A DNA stretch of 64,000 nt from Pteria penguin (GCA_035048485.1 CM068586.1:50184433-50248432); one strand, 5' to 3'; shown: positions 1 through 13,850, counted from the stretch's first letter. Made by a program: numbers and translations. Notes: generated from the letters alone by a model not told the origin.

Positions 1-872
1 TCTCTTCCCTAGCCTAGTGTGTGGGAGGTGCGGACAAAACATGAATCTATTACATAAAGAGACACTTGGTGCACGCGAGGACACTGTCCAGATACGGACG
101 AAATTCATTGCTTTTCAATACTCGTAAGCTCATACAAAAACAAGTACAGCAAATTAGTATTTTTCCAAGGTCAACTCCAATAACTATACTGCAGAATCGC
201 TGTACCATACCAATGCGCAATATACATAATTATATAAGTATGTGTGAATACGCGATGTATAAAAGACTTATCAGCATTTAACATCATGAAAGTGGCACAT
301 TAATGCAAATCTAACCTTGTACTATATCACAGTACATACACTTGTGTTACGCATTGGAAAATTTCTGCAAATGAGAGGGTTTTCAAGTGCTCTCTAATAT
401 TTTTCCAAGTATTTCCTTGAGACCTCAGTTATTTAATCCCCTGCATTTTTAACGAATAGACTCGAGAGATAAAAAGAAGCGCTTTTAGCCAAGAGGGATT
501 TGCAATCATTATCTATATCACCAGTTTTCTTGTTATCGACAAACGCTCAAATATACATCACATAATCATACTTATTCTTTCCAGAATTACAACAGAAGTT
601 TACTATTTTGATCTGTTATAATCTTCACCTGTTGGATAGCAATATCATTTACTTGCCACAGAAAACTACGAACAACAAAACAATCTATGCAGTGTTGTTT
701 TACTTTTAATGTATACATCAGTTCTGCGTGTTAGAAATAACGTTGTATAATAAACACTTCCTTTCTATTACAAAGTTATTCAGAAACAACAAAAAGTGAA
801 ACAACGAAAATAATTGCACATTTCGTATATCGCGAGCTCGCCCAGTCACTATAATCTAGATCCATCGAGAAT
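1..872. other. non-coding stretch, nothing recognised
   Basis: AT-rich DNA with only short, unconvincing reading frames. One POU octamer (ATGCAAAT) lies at 303-310. Positions 50-98 weakly resemble 4698-4745 (shared ACATGAAT ... TTGGTGCACG), which may be a dispersed repeat. No splice-supported exon was seen. Confidence 0.5.
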
Positions 873-1008
873 CAGTGGCGGATTCAGGGGGGAAGGGGTT
901 ATACAAGCCCCGTTATCTGCCTGACAATTCTCTCAACTCCACATTGATGAAAAATGGAGACGATAATCCCTTATACTAAAATACAAAAAAAACCCTGGAT
1001 CCGCCACA
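873..1008. mobile_element. MITE-like element with GTGGCGGAT termini
   Basis: The left end reads CAGTGGCGGATTCAGGGG and the right end CCCTGGATCCGCCAC, so the ends form an imperfect terminal inverted repeat around about 105 bp of non-coding DNA. A second element with the same ends lies at 24387-24555. No clear target-site duplication is visible. It is most likely a short non-autonomous DNA transposon. The superfamily cannot be assigned from the ends alone. Confidence 0.55.
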
Positions 1009-4000
1009 AAGTATTGTGTTCGTTTACAACTGTTCTTTCAGTTTCATTTTGAGATGTGAGTACTGATTATGAAGCTGAACAGATGTACAACCCCCTTAAC
1101 ATGTGTAGAACGAGTCATAGCAGCTGACTTCCGAATGTTCGGTATGGAAGCCATATTCTGGCTACATCATATACAGAGTTTTTGTGTACTCGACAATGAA
1201 AGTCAAATACAAATAAGCTCTTTAACACGAGTCTTGGAACAAAACAAAGAAATGAGAGCGAGATGCGAGATAACACTCGACCACATGACAGACTCCACCC
1301 AAGACATGGTAAATTTCTGGTGTTTTTCACTTTCAACCAATAGTGAAAGTGTAGACAGAAGACAAACTATGGAGTCATACCAACGTCATAAACCATGTGA
1401 TTCTAAAAACACCAATCCCGTGATGACCGTACAAATATTCTGGCAATGCAATTTAATATTTTATTAATTTGTATCTTATAAACTCTTATCATATTTTGGT
1501 GTGGGCCCAACCAGCAACCAACACATGACTGACTGTTGCTGTTTTGTCATTACCATTTCCCTTTTCCCTCGAGCTGGTAGGTGTCCATACAATCACGTGA
1601 TCAACCTGCATGATCAAAGGTACCGCGTTATAATGATCACCTGTGAATATTTCGTTGCTGGTGCTGGGCGTCAGGTCGTCGACAAAAATCAACACACTAC
1701 CTGCTTCCCTCTCTAATAACAAGCATACCATTGTGAGTTTGCTAATATACTACACTAACCAAGAATCTTGAAGGCTAGATTACAATGTCAAAACAAACAG
1801 CTCGAATTTCCTCCATCAATTTCCCAAATCCCCATGCATCCAGTAGTTTCATTAATTTTCTTTAGAGATGCCGTATATTAACATACAGCTGTGTAACGGG
1901 ATACTTGTCATTTAAAAGAGGTTAGTTACGAAATCTAAATTATGTAGACCTTAAAGGAAAGCCGCTCTGCCTACGCCGACATTAAAAACTTCATATCAAA
2001 ACGCCATTCCTTTATCTTACAAATATATACATTCCATGATAAGACCGGTTTATTTTTATCGTGGATTCCCTTTCATTGCAATTTTGAGAAACGAAGTGCC
2101 CTATAAAAAACTGGAAGATTTTTGAGAAGTTTCCGAGATTTTTCTCATTCCCTTGTGATTTCTCTGCATGTACGATAGAGAGTTCCTTTGAAATCTCCAG
2201 CTGTATTTTGTACAAAGCCAAGTGCCGAAGCTGCTGAAGGTGTTAATGACATGAAAATGGAGAAAGTAGCACGATAAAACACAGTCAACGTAAACAAACG
2301 ATCAGAGGAAATTCAGACTAATCTTCCAACAATATCACTAATCTCCAAGTACTACTTCAACGACGACCAACCACATCCCAATCAAAGGGGTCGTATACCG
2401 TTTTAAGAAAAAATTTAACAATATCATGGCGGCACATTAGTCCAAATTTTTGACCTCCTGTCAATCAAAAAGAAGCTTAAAGCCTTGATGACCATTGATC
2501 TTGATATACAATATATATATGATCAAAGGCCAGACGAGAGTTGACTAAACACTAAACTAAAAAGGAGTCAAACTCACTCAGAAAGGAAACATTAACACAT
2601 ACGCATGTATTTTTATAATAAAATAATACAATATTGCTTTTTTAAATTCACATAACCTTTGAATGATTTTGTAATAACTGTAACCCGAAGGATCCCATCA
2701 ACCAAGAAAAAACTTAAACCACATCAGATGAGCGAAAGGCGCGCTTTTACAGCAGACGACAAACACACTCTGCAAACAAAATTTTTAATGAACAAAAAGT
2801 CTGGTTCAAGTACAAATCTAATTCTCTTTTGATGTATTTAATATCTAAAAGATGGTTGACGTCTGCGTTTTAACCCACTTGTTCAAAGAACAAGTAGCAG
2901 ACATTAATTGTCAACAGTTCTTAAAGATCACACAGAAAGAACTTTTCAAATTTCCTAGTGTAGTATTTGAGGAATATCATTTATGGTGCCCTTTGTGCAA
3001 AGGTCAATATGCCCATGGATAATTAGAAAATGCAGAGGAAACTTGAGAGCTGATAGGCAATGCAGAGGAAATTCGAGAATGGATACTTCAAGCTCATCGA
3101 TGCCCTTGTTTATACCGAACAGTCCGCTGATCTAAGTCCTACCACTTTAATGAACCTTTTAACAAACCATAAAGGAATGTTTATTATCACCTGTAATATA
3201 CAAACGAATGTACTTTAAACTCCAGGCCTACTTTCACTTTTACGACCATGACAAACATCGAATACATTTTGAATGATCTGTGTCACATAAAAGCTTAATA
3301 AAGTCGTTCTGAAATTGGAATATTGCTGCCTTTGTGTCACATTAACGTTGTGCCAAGATTTGGTCACTTTTCGGAGAAGCAAGACGAGATGAACAATAGT
3401 CTTTTGTTGAGAAGTACAGAAATTTCGCCGGGCGTAACAACAGAACAAAACACAAAGCCCCGATGTGTCCCAACTCCATTTAACCAACAATTAATTGCTA
3501 ATTTTGACCCTTTTTCTGGGTCGCTTTCTACTGCTAACGATGAAAAATGACGCTAATTTATAAACAAGTGAAAATCTTGACAAACCATCAGTCACATGAC
3601 CTTACGTTGTCATGTGGTATCATCCAAGTCACTTGAACGTTTGTCATTAATCTGTATTTGGACTTGATCAAAGGGGTGACAAATGAAAGAGGATCAGGGA
3701 GAGGAGACTAACCTTAGCATTGATACTTTACAAAACTTCTGGAAATTACTAAAGATCTGTCTCACTTCTCTTTTTTTTTAAATTACTGTTAAAAATCGTC
3801 TTTTGAGTACTGCTTCCATTCTGATCTCGTTTATTTCTAAAAATAAATCTGTCTTACAAATAATTATAGCCAAACCCCATTGGTCATTTCGTATGTCATT
3901 AAAGACAGGTTCCTGTTTATGCATGTCAAGAACTCTTCCACTATGACTGACAAGGTAAACAGATCTGGCCCAGTGTACATAGAATTCGCGCTAACCTACA

Positions 4001-4994
4001 ACATTCTTCATTCTTCCCAGCTATTCAATTTACATTTCTCATAGTCATTGTGGGAGAAGGATCGGGCAAAACGTACATGTTATGGACGGAAATGGACAGC
4101 ATTAATCTGTCCGTGCTGGAAGATCCCCCACATCCGAGAAAAATATCGGCCACATATGAATATCAATCTAGACTATATTGCGCTGTGTATCACAATGGGA
4201 CTCGCCAGTTATACGCGAGTTTTACATGATGCCTAGTTCCTTTATAACAAGAGGTACGAAACATTCCGGATTTATTGTGAGTTATGACTTTGGGTTTATC
4301 GTAAGCGTTCATACAATTTTTAGTCATACATTACGTATATTAATGTAAATATATGAATCTCAGCATTTGACTCCACTGGAGAAGCATACATAGATCAAAG
4401 ATTCTTAATTACTTTCTCATTATAAGCAATAATCATAGTAAAACAAACCACCAAACTTAAGATTTTGGTTAGAAACTCTAGTTAAATCCCGAGGGGTACC
4501 GCTCACTCAAAGTCACTTGTCTTGATCATCTCTCTGTTTGTGAATGGATCACAATGTACGATGTCTCAATTTTCGAAAAAAAAAAAGAAAAAGTAAAAGT
4601 AAACGAAACGTGCATCGAACACACATGTATATCAAATCTTAATTCCAGCATATATCGCATTCCTACTTAAGTTTTAACTTCTATTAAAGTAGGGCTCAAA
4701 CATGAATATCGAGAATGCATTTGGTGCACGTGAAAAAACTGTGGTATGACACAGCCATTTCCTTGAAGTTATAAATTTCAATTTAATGTGCTAAGTAGCG
4801 CGATGGGAGCTCCGAGATAGTGGTTTATGGTTATATTAAGTAAATTAAGGCCATATCTGACGTCTTCAAACGTCTTACTATACTTTGATTTAGACCCGCT
4901 ACGATGACTCCCCTCTAATCTGTAGGAATCAAAGTCACGCTCTTCACACTGCACAGATATGCTTTTCTTGTGAAGTTTTACATTTTCTTGGTAG
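1009..4994. other. non-coding stretch, nothing recognised
   Basis: The reading frames here (up to 132 codons) overlap one another on both strands and show no recognisable domain, signal peptide or splice context. A short imperfect duplication (AATGCAGAGGAAA) occurs around 3030-3075. E-box-like TCACATGA occurs near 3592. Confidence 0.45.
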
Positions 4995-5313
4995 GGGATA
5001 TGACACAAGGAGCAAAAGTCACGAGAAGGAGCAAAGGTCACGAGAAGGAGGAGTAAGTCACGAGGGGAAAAGTCACTAGGGTAAGCTGCAAGGGAAACTT
5101 CACGAGGCGTTCACATCGGTAATGCATAGGTATAAATTACGTGGGGTAAGGTAAAGAGAGGTAAGATATCTGGGATAAGTCCGTAAGTCATATGGGGTAA
5201 GTCTGTAAGTCATATGGGGTAAGTCCGTAAGTCATATTGGGTAAGACCGTAAGTCAGATGGGGTAAGTCCGTATGTCATATACGATAAGTCCGTAAGTCA
5301 TGTGGGGTAAGCC
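4995..5313. repeat. 22-bp tandem array (GTAAGTC-rich) with degenerate left flank
   Basis: Six units with a 22-bp period run from 5172 to 5303 (core GGGGTAAGTCCGTAAGTCAT), with a partial unit to 5313. To the left (4995-5170) are diverged units built on AAGTCACGAG and GGGTAAG. Each unit contains GTAAGT, so splice-donor-like matches here are repeat artefacts. Confidence 0.85.
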
Positions 5314-8083
5314 TTGAAGCGGCTTTCCCTTCTACCTACAACATCCTCCCCCTAGTAGCAAATACAGACTAAAGGACGGGGAGAAAGAGCCCTCCTCCTT
5401 GCAGTAATTCCTTAACTTTTTCCTATAACCATATATTTTTGACAATGTTCGGCTAAACTGATGATTTGTGTCCCAACGAATACCCACAACGTAGGGGGCA
5501 CTTGACCCGCTACTGCCCCTCCCCAAAATACTTACCTCTACCTGAAGATCCCGACCATACTTATGGTGTAACAACGGCTTACGATCGTCCTACATGACAG
5601 ACGTCTTTCATCATGTTTTTATTTCTTTATGAGCAGAAAAGACTTGCAGTGACGGCTCAGGTGTGAACCAGTCAATAAACGACAATAGTACATAAATATG
5701 GACATCCTTACCTAACTATGCTGTATATGATAAAAGACATATTATTATTATTGTGATACTGAGTGCCATCTAGAAAAAGCAGGAAAAGGTAGGAATGGAA
5801 GAAAACCTGTTTTTAATGTTTTGACTTTCTCGTCACGAGAGAGAGGGTAAAGAGCCTAACCTATCATATTTATTTCAATAGCCCTCTAGCATTCCACTTG
5901 CTTCTACATGCCGGAAGATCATAAGAGCCCAAGAGCTCTCAAAGCGCTTTCACGGACGTATAAATATTCACTGCTTATGTCTCCTTTGTATGAACTTAAT
6001 ACAAGGAACACAAGATTCTTTTAAAACCCCATATGAAGAGTTGACTATCGGAGGCCAATAGATTTATTTCTTCTGAGAGCCACTTGCGCCTAAGTAAGAC
6101 CCTTCGTCTTATCTAACAAGCCGATTGACATGAAAAGTGGCACTGCGAGCTGTCTGTCCGGCTTTGACAGCGCGCGACAACGAATTCACTTCAAAGGAAT
6201 TACCGAAATTCCGCTCCATTCCACAATAGGAATAGGGAATCAAGAGGTGTGTGTGTTTATTTAGAAGAATGCGCCTGAAAATATTATTATAAAAGTTTAG
6301 TTCAGTTGCACACCTTGAAACCCTTTGCGAAAAGAAGTACACCGTAGACCCTAGATGAATGTTACAATTTGTAAACTTTGATTATCCATACGAAAAAATG
6401 CATCATAATAATAGATGTAGTCAAATATAGATACGATGGTCTTCATATATCACGAAAATGGCCGTTAAAAATTCATCGCTTATCTGCCGATTTACATGAA
6501 AGAAATCAATCACACCAAAAAAGAAAATGACCGTCATGTTTTCAAATCGTTCTGAAACCGCTAAAGAAGAAGAGGCATAACGTAAATGGCCGTCATGAAT
6601 GGCTTGCTGGAATAGAGTATCTGGGGTCTATTTACCGACATGACAGGCTCCGAAGAACCAACACAGTGGGGCTTCCTTGTCACGACAAACATCTTTGCAG
6701 AGTGTCAGCCTAAGGTCGCGCGTTCCCAATGAACCGTCCTATAGACATGGGGCAATATTGATTTTTTGTGAAGTATATTTATATGATCAGGTGTGTATAT
6801 CGCCGTGTGAATTTACGGTTCTTCTTTCCTTAGTGGATCACGGAATCACGACAAGTCGCATGCTAACAGACACGCACTGTACGGCGGTTTACAATGGGTA
6901 TGGATTTAACTGGACGGAGAGATATCAATATTCATTGGATTACATTTTGACGCTGATTTGAGCGTTAACTTATAAACAATCGTGTATCCATTATTAAAAC
7001 AATTCAAAAGCTGCTACAGCACACCTCATTATTTCCTGAAAGCACAAATTTCAACAAGATTTGTTTTTCTATTCTTTTCCATAAGATCCAATTAATGTGA
7101 ATATACGAAATTTTATCTCGCACTTTTTTTTTCTCCGGTTTTCGAAAAATGCAATTCCCCTTTCCTCACTATTTTTTTCCAATTTGATAAAACTTACCAT
7201 GTATATTTCTGACATCGATATTTTCGTAATAATTAGGGCATCATGAGTGGGTGTGGCAGATCAACAGGAGAGGCTTATTCCCAGGGCACCTGGTTTCACC
7301 TCTGATTTCCTAGGGTCCATGAAAGTCCACTTTGATGAGTGTCTCGGGAAATGACACCGATTGCTCTCGTATTTTAAGACTGATTCGGTGCAATGTCACT
7401 CTATCCTCATGAATAGATACTTTCACCGTGTCGCGTCCCGTGCTGGCTACAAACGGTGTCGCGTTATATTGGTATCATTCAATCGGGTACGGTAGTGCAA
7501 TAAACTCATATCCATAACGTAACAGGGTGGATTTTACAATAGTGTTACATTTCATCGTATACGAGTAACAAGTTCGTTTCGGTGCGATTTAATACAACAG
7601 ATTTTCGAACATTTTAGAAGGAAATTTAAATATTGTTCAATATATTATCAAAACAAAATCTCATCCTCTCTTCTGTGATAAGACAGTTTTGGTCCTGATA
7701 GGTAAGCACCTGATTTAATGAAAATGAGAGTGGGGATGGCCTATTCTCGAAGTAGGCGTGACATCGCACTAAGATCTAAATGAAAATCCCCGAAACATTC
7801 CGATGATGACCTTGGGGGATAAACTCGGTGTTTATCATAGACCGTAATGCAACTTTGCTGAATTATATTTTGAGCACAAGAGCTAAATGCGTCTTAAAAT
7901 GAAATTCATTGAGGAACCTAACGACTCTCTTTCCATCTTAGTATTTTATATGACCGCAGTTTGCAAAAATGAGATTTCAAAATACCGGATTCTTCGTAGA
8001 GAGCGATGATAAACCCCGAGAGTTATTCCCCAACAAATATGATGCAAATTAGGTCATGTGACCAGTCCGACTTCAAGAATGAC
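5314..8083. other. non-coding stretch, nothing recognised
   Basis: No exon, RNA gene or transposon could be supported. The segment around 7255-7320 (GGGCACCTGG ... CTAGGGTCC) reminds me of a sequence common in bivalve introns, but this is memory only and was not checked. Confidence 0.4.
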
Positions 8084-8162
8084 GTATTTTTAATTTGGAA
8101 AATTAAAACATGCATAAATGACTATGATTTATGCATGTTTAAATTTTCCAAATTACAAATAC
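8084..8162. repeat. 79-nt near-perfect hairpin (36-bp arms, 7-nt loop)
   Basis: Arms 8084-8119 and 8127-8162 are reverse complements with two mismatches, around the loop GACTATG. An octamer (8042-8049) and a TCATGTGA E-box (8054-8061) lie just upstream. The size is in the range of an animal pre-miRNA, but the stem is unusually regular and AT-rich. It could equally be a fold-back mutation footprint or a tiny palindromic element. Confidence 0.9.
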
Positions 8163-10729
8163 ATGTGTGTCATAGGACTGGGAGATAGATACATTGTACC
8201 CCATTCTTTGCAGTTATTATTCATAAATATAAGTTATATGATAAAAATGTGGGGTCCTTTATATCGAAATGGACCCATTCCGAAGAGTGCTCCTCTCCCC
8301 TCGCTCCAATATTTGAACCCGCCACTGAGATAAAATGAAATAATTCATTTTCATCTACACTCGCCGTATACGACTTGACGGCTTTCCTTTTCTATATCAA
8401 ATTATGAAAGATAAATGACAACTACCGCACATGTAGTAGCTCTTCCAGCCCATTAAAAAGTCATAAATTATTTCATTTAACATAACGCGAGACAGTACTT
8501 AAAACTCCGAGCTATGTTTCCCATATTGATTCTGCCGCTTTCGTCCAACCTTTGCTCTTTGCGGCCGATAATCAATCGGAATACAGGGATCGGTTTACGT
8601 ATGGAGTAAATGTGCAACTCCTATGAGTTATGGATTTTGCCACCGGAATGGAAACATGTTGAATTCGAGAACAACATTAACAAAGTGCAACTCGATGTCC
8701 GATGTGGACCTTGAAACTGATACGTGACCTTGAGTAAACCTTAGGACACACATCCACACATATGGGTTACGGTGAAGGCTGATGCTAATAAATGATAGTA
8801 TGAACTGGACACACATCAAACAATGTTACCATGGTTACCTCGATACTTCCATATGACCTTGGGTTTGGGTTAGGATATCTGTCATGTTTAGAGAATATAC
8901 ATTAACAAATGGCTGAAATGCAGTATGCTCACGAACGGACAGACTCGTTCTTGTAACATAAAAGTACCCATTTGATAAAGAGTCCTTAACAATAAGCTAA
9001 AAAATCTCATTTTACGAGTTACAGACTTATTTTCCTATGGTGTGAATAATATACTTATCGCCTATATTATCAGGTGTTCTGTCAAATCCTGCATTTATTA
9101 TTAAGTGTGAAAGTAGGATATACCCAACGTCATCAATCACAAGTTCTATTTCAGTTAGGGACGTAAATTATCAAACTGACATGCCAACTTGGAAATAGTT
9201 TCGCAGAGAAAGCTGACGGCCAAATCCCTTAATATACTTCGCAGTGAATAACAAGTCCATTACCTCCATTCATCCCCCATCCTAGCAACGTTACAGCCGC
9301 CAATACGGCTCTCAAATGGCTATCAAACTCGCATTTACAGGTAAGGCTGGTCGAGTCGCACGACAGGTGAAAATGGAAGGTGTTTTGTAAGCAGATTATT
9401 CACGCGCACAGCCAGGGACGAACTGTGAATGAGACCTCTTCAGTGAAGGGTCCGGCAACACAGTACGAATATTCAAAGAAAAACCTATAACGGTTTATTA
9501 CATCCGGCTTTCGTAAATACGCCTAGGATCAGACATTCAGTAGCTACACTGTGAATGCTATTTTCCGTATTTTAACTACTACTTTTTCAAATCCCTATAC
9601 TAGTCTGTGAAGCCCCTCCTCCTCGTGATAACTGTTAGACTTGGTGACGGAACAGCGAGATCCGGACGTCGTACGGTTATTTAACTTAGATAAAATTGTT
9701 ATGTAAGTCCATGATCGGTGTTAGCTTCCGCGATAACACCTGACGCCAGGACGTGGTCAAAGAAATATATGCTGTATTATGCCGGACAACCAGGTAAATT
9801 CTCCCCTCTCGGATACTCAAGTGTCCAGTCGCTGATAAGGCCAGATAACGCAGGGAGAGGTGTGACTACTTTTTACTGACCATCGGTCAAGTGTTGGGAC
9901 ATTAGGAGATTAGGGAAGATCAATGATGATACAGCACGTCCAGAATGATCGCTTGAATGGTCATCGATGACTGATATGGGCCGGAGAGAGGCTAAAACAT
10001 TCCGCATAATTTAATTTATTCCTAAAACACTATATGCTATACACGGACTATCAAGGGGCATCTTAATTAAAATCGTCAAGACAGGTTTAAATATGCTGGC
10101 GACACTTTCGTGACAGGACGATAAGATCTGGGACGAGTTGCCTAATGTTTCTACAGCCGGTGTAGGGGTACCGTGTACACGCCGGTGTGTTTGTTATTGT
10201 AACCCCGAGGCGACATAAGACTGTCAACTTTCTTGTCTATCAAAACATGTCATCTAACTTTACAGTAATCTGTACCAATAATCTAATTATGAAGTATAGA
10301 CAGTCTGTCAAAGGAAGACCCTTTAAACGTGTTTACTGTGGTAAAGAGAGGCGGAAGGAGACCAATACACAAAGTCCATTGAGTAAATATATATAGTTCG
10401 ATATGCATGTACGTCCGCACGAAAAAAGATTCCACGACCGGTCGGTTCCACTATGTTGTAACCTTAGTAAGGGTTTTCTATATTATTAAACTATTCATAA
10501 ATATATCTATTTCTTCTCCAAAATAGTTCTATAGTGTCCGGCTTTTTATGTAATTCTAAAGAAGTATTTAATTATACATAGTGTCTGTAATTTTGATATA
10601 GTATTATATGATACGTAGCGTTTATAATGTTGTACACTTCCAGAATAGGCTAATCGCTTAGATTTGTCTATCCATTGTTCTGTAATTCTACGTACTGACT
10701 CTCCTTCAACATGTGAATTCCTTGAATTT
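8163..10729. other. non-coding stretch, mostly nothing recognised
   Basis: The sequence around 8316-8328 (ACCCGCCACTG) matches the right end of the GTGGCGGAT MITE family, and no left partner was found. Position 10720-10729 (CCTTGAATTT) is the target-site duplication of the adjacent SINE. The rest shows no supported gene. Confidence 0.45.
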
Positions 10730-10903
10730 AATTGGTTGGTTGGTTGATTGGTGTTTCACGTCGCTTTCAACAATATTTTAGTTATATCGCGATATGGAAG
10801 CAGAGGTTACCAACCTCTTGAACATACTGGCGCAACCCGGGAATCGAACTCGGATCGTCGGCGCCGCAAGACAAGCACTTAACCACTACACCAAGCCTGC
10901 CAC
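10730..10903 (-). mobile_element. tRNA-headed SINE, family A, copy 1
   Basis: Read on the minus strand, the element starts with a tRNA-like head. The A box resembles TGGTGTAGTGGTTAAG and the B box is GAGTTCGATTCC. It continues through a body containing AAGAGGTTGGTAACCTC and ends with GCGACGTGAAACACCAATCA and a CAAC-rich tail. A perfect 10-bp target-site duplication, CCTTGAATTT, flanks it at 10720-10729 and 10904-10913. Such elements are transcribed by RNA polymerase III and moved by a partner LINE (family knowledge). There are three further copies in this window. Confidence 0.9.
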
Positions 10904-10913
10904 CCTTGAATTT

Positions 10914-11889
10914 GAAATTACTATGTACATAAAAAAAAAGCTTTAATATTTTTTAATATATAGTAAATCCTGCCACAATGTTGTAACTGTCGAAATTTTA
11001 AATCACGTATGTTCCAAAAATAGAAATTCACTATTTCAATCTCATAATGCGTTAGATGCTGGCTAACTATCGCCCCTTTGAGCGATCTACCCTGATGAAT
11101 AGAGTTCACTGTGGTGCAAGTCATATAAAATATAATGCATAATACATAATAAGATACAATACAATACATCGTGCCAACGATGTGTGCAAGAGATAGCTTT
11201 CCCGCCGGAATTTTACATCATGAAATCTGTCCCATCCGGCGGAATAATGATTTGCGTTAATTCGGTGTTGGGATAAGGATTAATTTCAGACCTAACCCGA
11301 CTTTGATAAGGATTAATTTACAGAACGAACCCGACATTTACTCCCCCTGGTTAAACCTACGTAACTCATTAACTACCGCGGTTACTTTGATGAGCTCTAA
11401 TCAATTCCTCCATAGGAGTTTTATATGTATCAATCTCGGAGAAAATGAAAAACAAATGGCAGCCCCGACTCACACACAATTTAGATGGGAAAAATTAAAT
11501 TCAGGCGAAATTTTTTGTAATTTGATTCGATCGCTGTACGATAAGGCAGAATTTTAGTGCCATGCCATAAATTTCGTATTAAATTCGTGAGTAATGTGTT
11601 GAAATTTATGGTGTGCACTTGTATATCATCTCCAGATCGTGTTGCCCCCTTATATTACATCGTATCTGGTGTAATATAGACTGGCACTTATACTTTACAT
11701 AAAACCTACACTGCATGGCTATAGTTTACATACTTTGCATAGCACCTTCTAAAAGGTAGATATTATTACTAGGCGACTGATAAATCAATCACAACGAATG
11801 TCAATATCGCACCAGCCTCCTCCTGCCGGAAATTGATAACAAACAAGTCTGTACGAAAACTTTTCATCTGGTCACAGAGATGGTGATTT
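10914..11889. other. non-coding stretch, nothing recognised
   Basis: AT-rich with short reading frames only. No splice-supported exon and no transposon ends were seen. Confidence 0.4.
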
Positions 11890-12006
11890 TATTCATTCAT
11901 TCATTCATTCATTCATTTATTAAATTTTATCATTCATTCATTCTTTCATTCATTCATTCATTCATTCATTCATTCTTTCATTCTGGTAGAAGTAGTAGTA
12001 GTAGTA
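11890..12006. repeat. (ATTC)n microsatellite with (AGT)n end
   Basis: Tetranucleotide ATTC repeats with a few interruptions run to about 11985, followed by a short AGT run. Confidence 0.95.
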
Positions 12007-12656
12007 TCTTATTTTTGGTTACAAAGCTGAGTCAGACCTCATTTCTCGTTTCTCTGAGGGACCCCTCCCTTTACAACGCTATGAATCCGCTACTATTATT
12101 TTTGGTATGTAGATGATAAACGGGTCATTTCTTCTCTAAACAAAGAACAAAGGAGGTTTGGCCACTTGATGAAACTTTTCCTTTCTAGCGGTCTCCCTAG
12201 AGTCGCGTTCACACCGTACCGTAACTCCTTGACTCGGAGCTCCGCTAACTGTTTACCGCCCGACAAAGGGCACCTGCTAAGCGTGTTAGACAATACCTCA
12301 TTTCATATGCATACACTTTGCTTATCAGATAATTACGCGATTATTGAAGACCCCGATCAAAGTATCGGATTCTGACATCAGTGGATTCTGTATCACTTAT
12401 GTTTATCTAAATCGTTTATACAAGGCCTCCCGCCAATTGTTGACTTTATCAGCTCCAGTGACCCCTTCCAACTCAACTCCATATCCTAGTTTCTTTTCTG
12501 GCTCAATTTTTATAGAATACCTGAAGGGCCGATAAGCACATCGACAGACAGACAAAAGAAATCTCCCAGTGTCGACGTAATTCCAAAGCGACACAAAAAT
12601 ACCTAATATGTTGACATAAACTAGTTTTTCTTGTAAAGGGTTTTTTTGTTTTTTGT

Positions 12657-12694
<38 letters not shown>

Positions 12695-13850
12695 GGGGGG
12701 AGGGGGGTTTGGGGGGTTTCTTTTTTATTAAGGGGGATAAGGCGAAAGAGTTACACGCACTTGTTTATTACGTTCAGATAATGTGTTGGTCTACGAGAGA
12801 GCCCGGATGTAATGGCATCCCCTTTCTACGGCAACATGATGGATCATATCGGCCGTCGACTGATGGTGCTGGCGCCATGTCAAATCATCAATATTCAAAT
12901 GAAAATTTCAGATGCTATCAGTAAAGTATCCCTCAGAGGTGATGCGCTTGCTGAAATTAGACCGTTCGAGCTTGGAATACAGTATTACGCAAATCCATCA
13001 ATAGTGCAGGAGACCATTCGGGCAAGGAACACATTATCATGCAAATCCCACCTCGGCGATTGCGATAGGAGTTACCTTGCCCTTGTACAGTTAATGGCCA
13101 ACATCAGCGGACGCCTCATGTCACACCAGACGTATATATCTACAAAGTTATATCTAAATGTTACACATGCAACCCGTCACGCATCAGTGACCCCATGTCA
13201 TTATAGATATCCACAAATCAAAAACAAAATCACTTTGAAATCATATTACCATGAGCCATTCGAACACTTGGTTTCAACCTTTACGAAAACTATAACTTTC
13301 AAATCATATTATTTCAATTTTCTATAGAAATTTTTACGACTACGTTAGCATGCAACACACAAAAAGTCCCATCATCCGACTCCCAACAAAAAATTAGTTG
13401 CGGATCGGGTTCGCTCTCCGGCTAATAAACCCTTTCCACGTTTTTACTTTCTTTAAAAAATGAGACGTATAAACTCCGTGAGATATTTATTCTGATACGA
13501 TGATACAGCCCAAAACTTCTGACATGCAATCATATTGATTTCCACTATTGTTTATGAAAGTACTTTACTGAGAAAGGGGGCAGATGTCCGAGTAAAGTAG
13601 AATATTTCACTAATCGGCAAAAGCCATCCCTCCCCACGTCCCCCCTTAAACATTATTAGTTTTTCAACTCGATAAACTTTGTAAGAATGCTCAAGAAAAC
13701 CCCGGATGTGATAACCTAATGAATCATCACAGTTTTATGATTTAACATTACGTTTTCTAGTTTCCATAACTGTTTATAATGTTTATATCTGGAAATGAGT
13801 GAGTTTGTTGTTTTCGGTTTTCTTTAATTTGTTTGTTTGTTTGTTTTGTT
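12007..13850. other. non-coding stretch containing a T/G-rich tract
   Basis: A T-run followed by long G-runs occupies 12646-12720 and has several runs of five or more G, so quadruplex formation is possible. A 171-codon plus-strand frame at 12812-13327 shows no domain I recognise and is probably chance. Confidence 0.45.

Noticed and set aside
5332..5574. Possible exon ending at a GTAAGT-type donor near 5531 on the minus strand
   Set aside because: No acceptor or start context upstream, and the region borders a GTAAGTC-rich tandem array.
12812..13327. 171-codon plus-strand frame
   Set aside because: No recognisable domain, no splice structure, and it ends in AT-rich low-value sequence; probably chance.
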